Notes: a model not told the origin generated them from the letters alone. 54,563 nucleotides of DNA from an uncultured Arachnia sp. (GCA_947493705.1 CANLSH010000023.1:1-54563); one strand, 5' to 3'; shown: positions 16,314 through 26,630, numbered from the stretch's first letter. Numbers and translations are program-made.

Positions 16314-16378
16314 CGCTTCTGCTTCCTCGATTCCATGTTTGGTCTTTACCTCTCCCCGGAGCAGATGGTTGACTTCAA

Positions 16379-16396
16379 TGTGGAATCGTTCCTACA
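16379..16396 (+). promoter_or_regulatory. LacI-type operator 3 in the mannosidase promoter
   Basis: TGTGGAATCGTTCCTACA, identical to operator 1. It lies between a -35-like TTGACT (16369-16374) and a -10-like TACACC (16393-16398), so binding would block polymerase directly. The transcript would begin only a few bases before the ATG at 16408. Confidence 0.7.
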
Positions 16397-16407
16397 CCGG
16401 AGGCACC

Positions 16408-19400
16408 ATGCATCGTGGTACAGCAGATCCGCATGCACGACTGGAGCGCACCCTGGCCCAGCGTGTGGTGCCGGCGGTTCATTCCCAGCGGATGCCGGTG
16501 CGTCTGACGGTGGCACATCTGCCGGGTGAGCCGATCAGTTTCGATGAAGCGGTGGCCCTCCCACACGTCCCCATCGCTGTCGGCGACTGGTGGGGGCCTC
16601 CCTGGTCCACCAGCTGGTTCCGCCTGGAGGCGACGGTCCCGCCCGACATGGCAGGCAAGGTCGTGGAACTGGTGTTCAACCCCGGATGGAATGCACAGGA
16701 GGGACCGGGCTTCTCGGCGGAGGCTCTCGCCTACACAGCTGACGGCACACCCATCAAGGGCGTCGAGCCCAGGACGGCGTGGTTACCGATCTCGGAATCT
16801 GCCCGCGCCGGTTATGTCGTCGATATCCACGTGGAAGCTGCCGCCAATCCCCGCATCGTCGGGTTCGAGTCCACACCCCTGGGCGACCCGCTCACTGCCA
16901 CCGATAAGCCCCTGTACCAAGTGCTGCAGGCCGAGCTCGTCGTCGTGGAACCAGAGGTGCGAGCCCTGGCGATGGACATGCAGGTCCTCAAAGAGCTTGC
17001 CCCGGTGCTGCCGCAGGACGAACCTCGGGCCCGCGGGATCTGGTTGGCGCTGCAGCACGCCATGGACGCCCTCGATCTTCGCGACGTGGTGGGGACCGCA
17101 CCGCAGGCGCGGGCCCTGTTGGCAGAACCGCTGTCCCGGCCAGCGACGCCCAGCGCCCCCTTCGTCTCAGCGGTGGGCCATGCGCACATCGACTCCGCCT
17201 GGCTGTGGCCGGTGCGCGAGACCATTCGCAAGTGCTCACGCACGTTCGCCAACGTGCTTGACCTCTGCGACACCTATTCGGACTTCGTCTTCGCCGCCTC
17301 CTCGGCCCAGCAGTACGCCTGGGTGAAGGAGGCTCATCCGCAGATCTTCGATGGCATCGCATCCAAGATCACCACCGGAGCATTCGTCCCCGTCGGCGGC
17401 ATGTGGGTGGAGTCAGACGCCAACCTCCCCGGCGGGGAGTCGATGGTGCGCCAACTGGTGGAGGGCAAGCGGTTCTTCCTTGAGGAATTCGGAGTCGATT
17501 GCAGCGAAGTGTGGCTGCCTGACTCGTTCGGATACAGCGCTGCGCTGCCGCAACTGTTCCGGCTGGCTGGATCGCGGTACTTCCTGTCGCAGAAGTTGTC
17601 GTGGAATCAGACCAACTCGTTTCCGCACCACACGTTCTGGTGGCAGGGCATCGACGGGTCCCGCGTTTTCGCCCACTTTCCGCCGTCAGACACCTACAGC
17701 TCCGAACTCACTGCTGAACAGTTGGCATTCGGGATGCACAACTTCAGGGAGAGTGCCGTTGCCACGCGCAGCCTGATGCCCTTCGGCTTCGGTGACGGCG
17801 GAGGTGGACCGACACGCGAGATGATGGAGATCGCGCATCGCGTGCGGAACCTGGAGGGTTCACCCAAGGTCACCATCGAGGCGCCGGAGAAGTTCTTCGT
17901 CGCCGCCGAAGCCGAGTATCCTGACGCGCCTGTCTGGGACGGGGAGCTCTACCTTGAGTTTCACCGGGGTGTCTACACCAGCCAGCACCGCGGCAAGCAG
18001 GGCAACCGGCGCACCGAGGCATTGCTGCACGAGGCCGAGTTGTGGTGCGCCCACGCCGCCGTGGTCACAGACGCCCCCTATCCGTATGACGAGCTGCGCA
18101 GACTGTGGCGTCAGACGCTGCTGTTGCAGTTCCACGACATCCTCCCCGGCAGCTCCATCGCATGGGTGCACAGGGAAACCGAGGAGAACTACCGGCAGAT
18201 CGCCGGGGAGTTGGAGCCATTGATTACTTCAGCGCAGCGAGCGCTGGCTGGCGACGGCGAGGTTCCGTTGATCTTCAACGCCGCCCCGGATGCCCGCCAC
18301 GGCATCGCCGCTATGGCTGCTGACCAAGGGGCAGAGGAGACGCTTGCGGTGAGCTTCCAGCAGAAAGACGCTGGAAGCGTCGTGTTGGACAATGGCCTGG
18401 TTCGTCTCCGTATCGACGCCGACGGCACCATCGGATCCGTCTTCGACCTGGTGGCGCAGCGTGAAGTGCTGGTGGCCGGCTCGGCCGCCAACGTGCTGCA
18501 ACTGCACCCCGACGCCCCGGTGCGGTTTGACGCGTGGGACATCGACAGTTTCTATCGCAACACCATCCGGCAACTGTGGGACGTGACGGACATGACCGTG
18601 ACCACCGGTGACTTCGGTGCCCGCGTGACGGTGACACGCGATGACAATGGCTCGCACTACGTTCAGGTAACGACGCTGGCGCCCGGAACTCGGCGAATCG
18701 ACTTCGAGCTGTCCGTGGACTGGCGGGCGCGGGAAACCCTCTTGAAAGCGGCCTTCGCCGTCGACGTCCACGCCGACGTCTCGAGTGCCGAGGTGCAGTT
18801 CGGGCATGTGCGCCGCCCGATTCATACCAACTCTTCGGTGGACGCCGCTCGTTTTGAAATCTGGGCCCATCGCTGGATCCACGTCGCCGAACCCGGTTAC
18901 GGGGTGGCGCTGGCCAACGATTCCAGTTACGGCCACGACGTCACCCGTGCCGGTCAGGGCGACGCACGCGGCTCCGGCGGCACCACGGTGCGTCTGTCAC
19001 TGCTGCGCGCCCCCCTGTTCCCGGATCCCGAGACTGACCAGGGGCATCACACTCTGCGCTATGCGCTCGTCGTCGGCGCCGACATCGATGATGCCAGGCG
19101 GGAGGGCTACAGCCTCAATCTGCCGGAGCGTGTCATGTCCGGCGCGGCGGCGGTGCCGCCGTTGTTCGACGCCCATGGCGATGGTGTCCTCGAAACCGTC
19201 AAGCTCGCCGACGACCGCTCCGGCGACGTGGTGGTGCGCATCTACGAGCCGCGGGGCGGCCGCGGTCACCTTCTACTGCGGCCGTCGTTCGGCACCTCCG
19301 GCGTCACCGCAGTGGACCTGCTGGAGCGCGAGGACGACGAGGTGGCGGCGTTGACTGTTCTGGAGCGCGACCAAGACGGCGCCGTCGCACTCAAGCTCCG

Positions 19401-19467
19401 CCCGTTCCAGATCGTCACACTGCGGTTCCACCGAGCGTCCAACCAGCCCCGTCAGGAGACACCATGA
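16408..19467 (+). CDS. GH38 alpha-mannosidase
   Basis: A 1019-residue glycoside hydrolase family 38 protein, with no signal peptide, so cytosolic. An N-terminal beta domain (about 1-240) precedes the catalytic domain, which starts at GHAHIDSAWLW; zinc ligands H260 and D262 and the nucleophile/ligand D372 (LPDSFGYS) are present, as is EFHRGVYTSQ. The C-terminal beta-sandwich domains of GH38 follow. The ATG at 16408 has GGAGG just upstream; the frame is open further up but overlaps the amidase. It should trim alpha-mannosides imported by the cluster transporter. The stop overlaps the next GH38 start (ATGA). Confidence 0.9.
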   Translation: MHRGTADPHARLERTLAQRVVPAVHSQRMPVRLTVAHLPGEPISFDEAVALPHVPIAVGDWWGPPWSTSWFRLEATVPPDMAGKVVELVFNPGWNAQEGPGFSAEALAYTADGTPIKGVEPRTAWLPISESARAGYVVDIHVEAAANPRIVGFESTPLGDPLTATDKPLYQVLQAELVVVEPEVRALAMDMQVLKELAPVLPQDEPRARGIWLALQHAMDALDLRDVVGTAPQARALLAEPLSRPATPSAPFVSAVGHAHIDSAWLWPVRETIRKCSRTFANVLDLCDTYSDFVFAASSAQQYAWVKEAHPQIFDGIASKITTGAFVPVGGMWVESDANLPGGESMVRQLVEGKRFFLEEFGVDCSEVWLPDSFGYSAALPQLFRLAGSRYFLSQKLSWNQTNSFPHHTFWWQGIDGSRVFAHFPPSDTYSSELTAEQLAFGMHNFRESAVATRSLMPFGFGDGGGGPTREMMEIAHRVRNLEGSPKVTIEAPEKFFVAAEAEYPDAPVWDGELYLEFHRGVYTSQHRGKQGNRRTEALLHEAELWCAHAAVVTDAPYPYDELRRLWRQTLLLQFHDILPGSSIAWVHRETEENYRQIAGELEPLITSAQRALAGDGEVPLIFNAAPDARHGIAAMAADQGAEETLAVSFQQKDAGSVVLDNGLVRLRIDADGTIGSVFDLVAQREVLVAGSAANVLQLHPDAPVRFDAWDIDSFYRNTIRQLWDVTDMTVTTGDFGARVTVTRDDNGSHYVQVTTLAPGTRRIDFELSVDWRARETLLKAAFAVDVHADVSSAEVQFGHVRRPIHTNSSVDAARFEIWAHRWIHVAEPGYGVALANDSSYGHDVTRAGQGDARGSGGTTVRLSLLRAPLFPDPETDQGHHTLRYALVVGADIDDARREGYSLNLPERVMSGAAAVPPLFDAHGDGVLETVKLADDRSGDVVVRIYEPRGGRGHLLLRPSFGTSGVTAVDLLEREDDEVAALTVLERDQDGAVALKLRPFQIVTLRFHRASNQPRQETP

Positions 19468-22058
19468 ACACCGCCGATTCCGACGCGGGTCACGAGCAGT
19501 ATCCCGCACCGCCGTCCAACACCCCCGGCGCCGGGCACACGGAAGCTGCACCTGAGCGGACACTCCACATGATCGGCGCCACCCACATCGACCCGGTGTG
19601 GTTGTGGCCGTGGCAGGAGGGCTATCAGGAAGCTCGCGCCACGTTTCGCTCAGTCATCGACCTCATGGAGGAATATTCCGAGTTCACGTTCACCTGTGAC
19701 CAGGTGGTGCTGCTGGCCTGGGTGGAGGAGCAGGATCCCGGCCTGTTCCAGCAGATCCGTCGACGTGTCGCCGAGGGGCGATGGGTCAACGCGGGCGGTT
19801 GGTGGGTGGAACCCGATTGCAACATCCCGATGGGGGAGTCCCTTGTGCGACAGGGCCTCTACGGGCAGCGCTGGCTGCAGTCGCGCTTCGGGGTGGCCGC
19901 CACAGTGGGAATGAACGCGGATCCGTTCGGACACACCGCCACAATCCCCATGATCCTTCGTGGCCAGGGGATGGACAGCTACATGTTTCTGCGCCCCGGC
20001 CCGCACGAATCGGACCTGGAACACACGCTGTTTCGGTGGCGCTCACCTGACGGCTCCGAGGTGCTGGCCTACCGCATCCCGCACGAGTACTGCAGCCCCG
20101 CAGGCCCTGTGGACTACCACGTCGAGAAGGCGCTCGGTGTCATGGACCGCAGCATCGGTGACGCCATGGTCCTCTACGGGGTGGGCAACCACGGCGGCGG
20201 ACCCACCCGCGCCAACATCGACTCCATCCACCGCTTCGACGCCATGGGCTCATTCGGCCGGCTGGAGCTATCCACGCCGCGCCGCTACTTCGACGCCGTC
20301 CTCGCCCGGGACGACTCCTACCTCGAACAGCTGCGCGTGCGAACCGGCGACATGCAGCGTCACGCCGCCGGCTGCTACTCGGCGCACTCCGGCATCAAGG
20401 CGTGGCAACAGCGCGCCCAACATGCCGTGCTTGCCGCAGAGCGTTGGGCGGTGGTCGCGGCAGTGCGCAGCGGCCTCGCCTATCCACGGCAAGACCTGGA
20501 GCGAGCCTGGAAACATGTGCTGTTCAACCAGTTCCATGACATCCTGCCGGGCACCGCCATCGAGCACGCCTACGGTGACGCACGAGATGAGCTGGGCGCA
20601 GCCACAGCGATCGCCAAACACATCACGGCTCGGGCACACAACGTCATCGCTCGCCAGATCCGCATCGCCTTCCGGGCTGGCACGCAACCGGTGGTGGTCT
20701 TCAACCCACATCCCTGGCCCGTGAGCGCCGCCGTCGAGATGCACTACGGCTACATCCCCGGTGAGGCGCACGTCATCGATGACACCGACGAGCCGGTGCT
20801 TCATCAGCCGATCACCGTGCGCGAGGCCACCACCACCATGGGCCGCAAGTCGCTGGTCTTCCAGGCGCACGTCCCAGCACTCGGCTACGCCACCTACCGC
20901 ATCGAACCTGGCGCCGGGGCGGCGGTGCCCGGCGCTGAACCCCTGAGCGCCACCTCCACGGTGCTGGAGAATCCCCGCCTACGCGCCGAGTTCGATCCCG
21001 ACTCCGGAGCGCTGGTGTCCCTGCTGGACAAGACAACGGGCACCGATCCCATCGCCGGGACCTCCGGCGCCCCGGACACCCAGGTGTGCGCGGACCCGAC
21101 CGACACGTGGGGTCACCGGGTGGTGTCCTATGCCTGGCCCGGTGCGGCCATGCAGCTGCGCTCAATGACACTCATCGAGAACGGACCGCTCATGGCACGG
21201 CTGCGCGTCGAGTTGGAGTGGGGCCGGTCACGCCTTGCGCAGGATTTCATGCTCACCCACGACGCTGACTCGCTGGTGGCCGATGTGACATTGGACTGGC
21301 ACGAGGAGAGACACCTCCTCAAGCTGCGGTTCCCAGTGGCGGTGACGCAGCCGCGCGCAATACACGAGATCCCATTCGCAGAGTTACGGCGTGAGATCGA
21401 CGGAGCCGAACATCCTGGGCAGGCGTGGGCCGACCTGAGCGGTGACATCGACGGTCATCCGGCCGGCCTGACGGTGGTGATGACCACCAAGCACGCCTGG
21501 GACTTCTCTCCGGGCGAGTTTCCCAGCATCGGTGTCACCGCCGTCCGCAGCCCTGTCCACGCCTGGCACGATCCCTTCGTTCTGGGTGAGCACGACCGCT
21601 ACAGCCACCAGGACCAGGGCCGTCAGTGCTTCCGCTACGAGCTCATCCCGCATGGCGGCGACCACCACGACACCGACCCCGCACGGCGGGCAGCAGTGCT
21701 GGGTCTGCCGCTGCGGGCCATGGTGGAAGCAGCACACGGCGGCACCATGGAGGGCAGGGGCAGCTTCGCCTCCGACGGTGCCGGGCCGGTGCAGGTCACC
21801 GCCATCAAGGGAACCGAGGATCCCGGTGGCGGACCGGGCGGGACGGATGTGATCGTGCGAGCAGTCGAGATCCGGGGTGAGGCAGGCGCCGCCCACATCG
21901 ACCTGCCACTTGTCGGCAGAACCATCGACGCGGACTTCACACCGTTTCAGCTGCGTACGTTCATGGTTCCGGCCGACACCGCCGAGCCGATCGTCGAGGT
22001 GGACCTGCTGGAGTATCCGCTCACCGCGGGGGAGGACGAACGTGGAGGAGTTTCCTGA
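19464..22058 (+). CDS. Second GH38 alpha-mannosidase-like hydrolase
   Basis: An 864-residue GH38 protein, shorter than its neighbour because the N-terminal beta domain is replaced by about 30 hydrophilic residues. Metal and catalytic residues are in place: H41 and D43 (ATHIDPVWLWPW) and D153 (NADPFGHT), and VGNHGGGPTR follows. It is too divergent from the preceding gene to be a recent duplicate, so the pair may cleave different linkages or leaving groups. No secretion signal. Coupled by a 4-bp overlap upstream and a 17-bp overlap with the next gene. Confidence 0.88.
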   Translation: MNTADSDAGHEQYPAPPSNTPGAGHTEAAPERTLHMIGATHIDPVWLWPWQEGYQEARATFRSVIDLMEEYSEFTFTCDQVVLLAWVEEQDPGLFQQIRRRVAEGRWVNAGGWWVEPDCNIPMGESLVRQGLYGQRWLQSRFGVAATVGMNADPFGHTATIPMILRGQGMDSYMFLRPGPHESDLEHTLFRWRSPDGSEVLAYRIPHEYCSPAGPVDYHVEKALGVMDRSIGDAMVLYGVGNHGGGPTRANIDSIHRFDAMGSFGRLELSTPRRYFDAVLARDDSYLEQLRVRTGDMQRHAAGCYSAHSGIKAWQQRAQHAVLAAERWAVVAAVRSGLAYPRQDLERAWKHVLFNQFHDILPGTAIEHAYGDARDELGAATAIAKHITARAHNVIARQIRIAFRAGTQPVVVFNPHPWPVSAAVEMHYGYIPGEAHVIDDTDEPVLHQPITVREATTTMGRKSLVFQAHVPALGYATYRIEPGAGAAVPGAEPLSATSTVLENPRLRAEFDPDSGALVSLLDKTTGTDPIAGTSGAPDTQVCADPTDTWGHRVVSYAWPGAAMQLRSMTLIENGPLMARLRVELEWGRSRLAQDFMLTHDADSLVADVTLDWHEERHLLKLRFPVAVTQPRAIHEIPFAELRREIDGAEHPGQAWADLSGDIDGHPAGLTVVMTTKHAWDFSPGEFPSIGVTAVRSPVHAWHDPFVLGEHDRYSHQDQGRQCFRYELIPHGGDHHDTDPARRAAVLGLPLRAMVEAAHGGTMEGRGSFASDGAGPVQVTAIKGTEDPGGGPGGTDVIVRAVEIRGEAGAAHIDLPLVGRTIDADFTPFQLRTFMVPADTAEPIVEVDLLEYPLTAGEDERGGVS

Positions 22059-23898
22059 CGACGAGGTGCAGAACACTGCGAAGGCATGGCACGTACGACG
22101 CCCCGGGTACCACTTGGTGGTGCGCAAGGACAGGCCCACTGCCTGGCTCGCCGATGAGAACGACACAGCGTGGACGACGCTGAGCCTGCTGGCATCCGTC
22201 CACCGCATCGACGCGGCCGACGAGACGCTCGAGGTGATGCCGCCACGAGCGGTGGTGAGCGACGGCGTCGTCGCGTTCACGTTTCCGGCGTGGACGGCGG
22301 CGTGGGAACAGAAACAAGTGGTGCTTGAGGCGCGGGAGGACGCTGTACACCTGCGGGCCGAGGTGATCGGAGTGGGGACGCTGGAGAAAGTCACGCTGGC
22401 TGGCGGGGACAGAGTGGACCAGCACGGTGGCTGTGGCCGGTTCCGCTCCTCGATCAGGTTCGGGTCACTCTTCACCCCCGCACCGACGGAGCCCATCCAA
22501 GTGGTACGCCCCGCGTCCAGCTCAGCGGTACTCGGTATCGTCGGTGACGCGGCGCCAGGGCGGTTGCACAGCATCTTCTCGCCCCCGCCGCTGACCTTCG
22601 CCGTCTCGCGCGCCCCGTCTCCCGGCAACACCGAAGCTGCACCCTCGGGCCCCGCGGCAACCACCATCCCGGACGGGCCGTGGCTGGGAATCTCCGTGGT
22701 GGCGGACGTGAAGGCCGCGGGCTTCACCCAGGTGGCCTACGATCCGCTCGATGGGGGCTGGAATCTGACGCTCGACTATGACGGACACACCCGCGTCACC
22801 GGTGAGTGGGTATCACCGACGGTGCGGCTGAAGCCGGTGCTGTCACCCTGGGCCGCGATCGTTGATCTTCGCCAGCAGGTGCTGCCCACACCAGCGCCCA
22901 CCCGTCCACCCGTGTCGGCCTGGTGGCTGGAGCCCATCTTCTGCGGGTGGGGCAGCCAGTGCGCCCGAGTTGCTGCGGTCACCCCGCCACCCGAGCCGGG
23001 GATTGCCGACGGCCCGGCCGCCGAGCTCGTCCGGGCGTTGTCGCGTCAAGGCGTCTATGACGAGTGGCTGACCAGGCTGGCAAAGCACGACATTGTCCCC
23101 GGCACGATCGTGATCGACGACAAATGGCAGGCCGCGTACGGCCTCTGCAGCATCGACGAGGACAAATGGCCTGACCTGAAGGGCTGGATAGCGGCGCGAC
23201 ACGCGGCCGGGCAGCGAGTGCTGCTGTGGTTCAAGGCGTGGGACCCTGAGGGGCTGCCAGCCAACGAGTGCGTGTTGGATTCACGCGGCAGACCCGTGGC
23301 TGCCGATCCGTCCAGCGAGGCGTACCTCAAGCGGCTCGCCCGCACCGTCAGGCACCTCGTGTCTCCTGATGGGGTGGATGCCGATGGGTTCAAGGTTGAT
23401 TTCACACAGAGGGGCCCCTCGGGGCGGTCCCTGATCAGCGCCGGTGACCACTGCCGCGGTGACGGGGTGTGGGGCATGGCGGCACTGCACCGGCTGTTGG
23501 CCACGTTGCGCGACGCCACCAAATCCGGCAAAGCCGATGCGCTGGTGGTGACGCACGCCGTCGATCCCAGATTCCGCGATGTCACCGACATGATCCGTCT
23601 CAACGATGTACTGAAACGCGACCCCTCCGGTGTGCCGGTGCCGGTGGTCGCGCAGCTGCGGTTCCGCTCCGATGTCGTGGCTGCCGCCATGCCGGGCGTG
23701 CCGGTGGACACCGACCAGTGGCCGATGCCGGACAAACAACAGTGGCTCTCCTACGTCGCGGAGCAGCCGCGACACGGGGTGCCGGCGCTGTATTACGTCG
23801 ATGCCCTTGACAGGTCCGGGGAGGAGCTCGACGCTGTGGATCTGCAGCAGGTGGCCCACACCTGGGAGACCTACAGGAAGCAACGGCGGCATGGCTGA
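22042..23898 (+). CDS. Putative TIM-barrel glycosidase (GH31/GH36 clan-like)
   Basis: A 618-residue protein with an N-terminal beta-rich half and a C-terminal TIM barrel resembling the GH31/GH36 retaining glycosidases. VIDDKWQAAYG, RVLLWFKAWD and GVDADGFKVDFT give a likely nucleophile D453; an Asp in VDTDQWPM is a candidate acid/base. I cannot place it in a named family. The GTG start at 22042 has GGGGGAGGA seven bases upstream and lies inside the end of the GH38 gene. Operon position implies work on the same oligosaccharide. No signal peptide. Confidence 0.7.
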   Translation: MEEFPDDEVQNTAKAWHVRRPGYHLVVRKDRPTAWLADENDTAWTTLSLLASVHRIDAADETLEVMPPRAVVSDGVVAFTFPAWTAAWEQKQVVLEAREDAVHLRAEVIGVGTLEKVTLAGGDRVDQHGGCGRFRSSIRFGSLFTPAPTEPIQVVRPASSSAVLGIVGDAAPGRLHSIFSPPPLTFAVSRAPSPGNTEAAPSGPAATTIPDGPWLGISVVADVKAAGFTQVAYDPLDGGWNLTLDYDGHTRVTGEWVSPTVRLKPVLSPWAAIVDLRQQVLPTPAPTRPPVSAWWLEPIFCGWGSQCARVAAVTPPPEPGIADGPAAELVRALSRQGVYDEWLTRLAKHDIVPGTIVIDDKWQAAYGLCSIDEDKWPDLKGWIAARHAAGQRVLLWFKAWDPEGLPANECVLDSRGRPVAADPSSEAYLKRLARTVRHLVSPDGVDADGFKVDFTQRGPSGRSLISAGDHCRGDGVWGMAALHRLLATLRDATKSGKADALVVTHAVDPRFRDVTDMIRLNDVLKRDPSGVPVPVVAQLRFRSDVVAAAMPGVPVDTDQWPMPDKQQWLSYVAEQPRHGVPALYYVDALDRSGEELDAVDLQQVAHTWETYRKQRRHG

Positions 23899-25417
23899 CA
23901 TCGTCGTGTACGGGGCCACCGCGGCCGGGGTCTGCGCGGCGGTGGCCGCTGCGTCTTCTGGAATGCGGGTGGTGGTGATGGAGCCCGGCCACCACATTGG
24001 TGGCATGACCTCGGGAGGGCTCGGTTACACCGACGTGGGAGATCTCCGGGTCGTGGGCGGAGCCGCGGCCCGGTTTCGGAGTGAGGTGGCGCAACACTAT
24101 GGAGTGGGAGAGGGTCACTGGGCAGGGCCCGAACCTCACGTCGCCGAGGCAATCCTGCGGCGCTGGCTGGAGGAAGCGGGTGTCGAAGTGCTGTTCGGGC
24201 ACCGCCTTTCTTCCGCCCGCGTGGAGAAGAGAGAGCGGCGGATCGCTGCCGTCGGGGCGGAGGGTGGGGACGAAGTCACCGGAGAGGTGTTCATCGACGC
24301 CTCCTACGAGGGCGACGTGATGGCCGCCGCCGGTGTCCCGAGCACCGTCGGGCGGGAGGACACTGGCCTGTACGGCGAGTCGCTGGCCGGCCGACGGGAG
24401 ATCTTCCCGGGGCGTCACGCAGTGCCGGAGGGCATCTCCCCGTTCCGCGGACCGGGCCGCACCGGCGGTCTCCTGCCCCAGATCAGGACTGAGCCCATGG
24501 CGCCCGTGGGCCACGGTGACGGCGGTGTGATGTCCTTTGGCTATCGGGTTTGTCTGACCCGGGCGGGCAACCGTATCGGTTTCGAGCGGCGCGACAACTA
24601 CGATGCCGACCGCTGGGAGTTGGGGCGCCGTCTGTTCCATCACTGGGCCCGCCGCGGCGCCACCATCACGGCCGGTCAGCTGCTGGGACTCACGCAGAAC
24701 TTGCCGGGCCTCAAGTGCGACGCGAACTCGCTCGGACCCTTCTCACTCTCGGTCCTCGACGGTTCCGCATGGCGCTATCCGACGGCGGAGCAGACGGAGC
24801 GCGAGCAAATCCGTCTGCATCACCTGCACCATGCCCAGGATTTCCTGTACTTCCTGTCCCATGACCCGGCGGTCCCGGCTGTCCTCCGACGCGAACTTCA
24901 ACGGTGGGGGTTGCCGGTGGACGAGTTCACCGATACCGCGCACCTCCCTCATCAGCTGTACGTGCGCGAGGGTCGGCGCATGGTGGGTGAACACGTTCTG
25001 ACGCAACACGACCTGACGGCTGCGGTGCCGCAGGCGGACGTCGTCGCGATGGGCTCCTACCACATCGACATCCGTGAGGTGCAGCGCAACTGGCGCGATG
25101 TGTGGGAGCACCCGGATCCGGTACCGATGGTGGTGTCGGAAGGGTATCTGTCGGTGCGTGTGCCGCCCTACCCCATTCCGTACCGCAGCCTTGTGCCCCG
25201 GTTCGCGGATTGCACCAATCTGATCGTGCCGGTGTGCATGTCGGCGTCCCATGTCGCGTTCTCGTCCGTGCGGATGGAGGTGCAGTACCAGATGCTGGGC
25301 TGGGCCGCTGGCAGGGCCGCGGCACTGGCTCTCCGCTCCGGACGGGCGGTGCAACAGGTCGACGTGGGGTCGCTGCAGGACGAGCTTCGTGAGGACGGAC
25401 ACGTTCTCGCTCTGTGA
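23891..25417 (+). CDS. FAD-dependent oxidoreductase
   Basis: A 508-residue flavoprotein of the FAD_oxidored (PF12831-like) group. The N-terminal dinucleotide fold is VVYGATAAGVCAAVAAASSG, followed by GHHIGGMTSGGLGYTD and FIDASYEGDVMAAAG, and a C-terminal FAD-contact region (PVCMSASHVAFSSVRMEVQYQ). Homologues are frequent in glycan-utilisation clusters, where they are usually uncharacterised; oxidation of a sugar hydroxyl is a reasonable guess. It overlaps the preceding glycosidase by 8 bp, so it is part of the same operon. Confidence 0.82.
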   Translation: MADIVVYGATAAGVCAAVAAASSGMRVVVMEPGHHIGGMTSGGLGYTDVGDLRVVGGAAARFRSEVAQHYGVGEGHWAGPEPHVAEAILRRWLEEAGVEVLFGHRLSSARVEKRERRIAAVGAEGGDEVTGEVFIDASYEGDVMAAAGVPSTVGREDTGLYGESLAGRREIFPGRHAVPEGISPFRGPGRTGGLLPQIRTEPMAPVGHGDGGVMSFGYRVCLTRAGNRIGFERRDNYDADRWELGRRLFHHWARRGATITAGQLLGLTQNLPGLKCDANSLGPFSLSVLDGSAWRYPTAEQTEREQIRLHHLHHAQDFLYFLSHDPAVPAVLRRELQRWGLPVDEFTDTAHLPHQLYVREGRRMVGEHVLTQHDLTAAVPQADVVAMGSYHIDIREVQRNWRDVWEHPDPVPMVVSEGYLSVRVPPYPIPYRSLVPRFADCTNLIVPVCMSASHVAFSSVRMEVQYQMLGWAAGRAAALALRSGRAVQQVDVGSLQDELREDGHVLAL

Positions 25418-25497
25418 TCACCTCGTCCTGTGAGTCCCGGTAGCTGCATGCGAGGATGGGCCGCACAGGTGTGCGCCGGATGCAAAGGACGTGGAGG

Positions 25498-26547
25498 ATG
25501 GAGGACAGCACCCGATCAGAGGGGCGGCGGTCCCTGCGCGGACAGCGTTCCCGCGCAACCATTGTGGATGTGGCAGCTCTCGCGGGTGTGTCGCGGTCCA
25601 CGGCGTCGCGGGCGCTCACCGGGAACGGTTACGTTGCCGCTCCGGTCCGGGAACGGGTGCTCGCCGCCGCCGCGGAGCTCAAGTACGTGGTGGATGTCAT
25701 GGCGCGCAGCCTCAAGCAACCAGAATCCATGACCATCGGGGTGCTGGTGTCGGACCTGCGCAACCCGTTCTATGCCCAGATCGCTGCCAGTATCGGAGAG
25801 AGTGCCCGCGAGGCCGGCTACACCATGGTCCTGGCCGACGCGGGAGCCGACGGTGAGCAGGAGATTCGAGCCGCCAAGCGTTTCGTCGCCGTCCGTGTCC
25901 GGGGCGTGGTCGCGACCCCTTTGTCGCCGGACGTCGCAACTCTGCTGGATGCCTACGGAGTGCCCTTGTTGGAGGTTGATCGACAGTTCGCGCCCGAGAG
26001 CTGCGACGGTGTTGTCGTCAACAATGAGGAGGTCGCTCACAGGCTCACCCGGCTGTTGGTGGAGGCGGGACATCAGCGCACAGCCCTGCTGATCGACGAG
26101 ACGGACTGGACCACGGGCCGCGAACGTCGAGCAGGATACGAGCGGGCGCGGCGGGACGCTGGGCTCAGGGTGGGCGAGGACCTCATCGTGCCCACGGGCT
26201 GGACTGAGACCGAGGCCCGCGCCGCTACGCACCGCTTGCTTGGGCGATCCGAGCCACCCACCGCGGTCTTCGCCGCCAACCACCTTCTGGCCGAAGGAGT
26301 GTACCGGGCCGCTCTGGAGCGGCAGCTCGGGGTGCCCACCGATCTGTCCCTGGTCAGCTTCGACGATGCGCCATGGATGTCGCTCGTGGATCCCGGAATC
26401 ACGGCCGTGTCGCAGGACGTGACCGAGCTGGGTCGGGTCGCGGTGCAGCGGTTGCTGACCCGGTTCATGCACCCCCACTCCCCGGCCGCGACGGTGGTCG
26501 TAGGAGCGCACATCCTCCAGCGGGGCTCCGTCGCGCCGCCCCGCTGA
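25498..26547 (+). CDS. LacI-family transcriptional regulator
   Basis: A 349-residue LacI/GalR regulator: helix-turn-helix TIVDVAALAGVSRSTASRAL at about residues 21-40, then a hinge and a periplasmic-binding-protein-like effector domain (TIGVLVSDLRNPFYAQI onward). The ATG at 25498 has AAAGGA eight bases ahead. It probably binds the four operators at 11556, 13247, 16379 and 26631 and releases them on binding a sugar from the pathway. No good operator lies before its own gene, which has only an 80-bp gap to the oxidoreductase. Confidence 0.9.
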   Translation: MEDSTRSEGRRSLRGQRSRATIVDVAALAGVSRSTASRALTGNGYVAAPVRERVLAAAAELKYVVDVMARSLKQPESMTIGVLVSDLRNPFYAQIAASIGESAREAGYTMVLADAGADGEQEIRAAKRFVAVRVRGVVATPLSPDVATLLDAYGVPLLEVDRQFAPESCDGVVVNNEEVAHRLTRLLVEAGHQRTALLIDETDWTTGRERRAGYERARRDAGLRVGEDLIVPTGWTETEARAATHRLLGRSEPPTAVFAANHLLAEGVYRAALERQLGVPTDLSLVSFDDAPWMSLVDPGITAVSQDVTELGRVAVQRLLTRFMHPHSPAATVVVGAHILQRGSVAPPR

Positions 26548-26630
26548 GACGTCGGGTGCCAGAGTTTCGAGCACAAGAACGCTTCCCTGGGGGTTACCAC
26601 GACTCCACAAGCTGCCTGCTGTGGCGTTAC

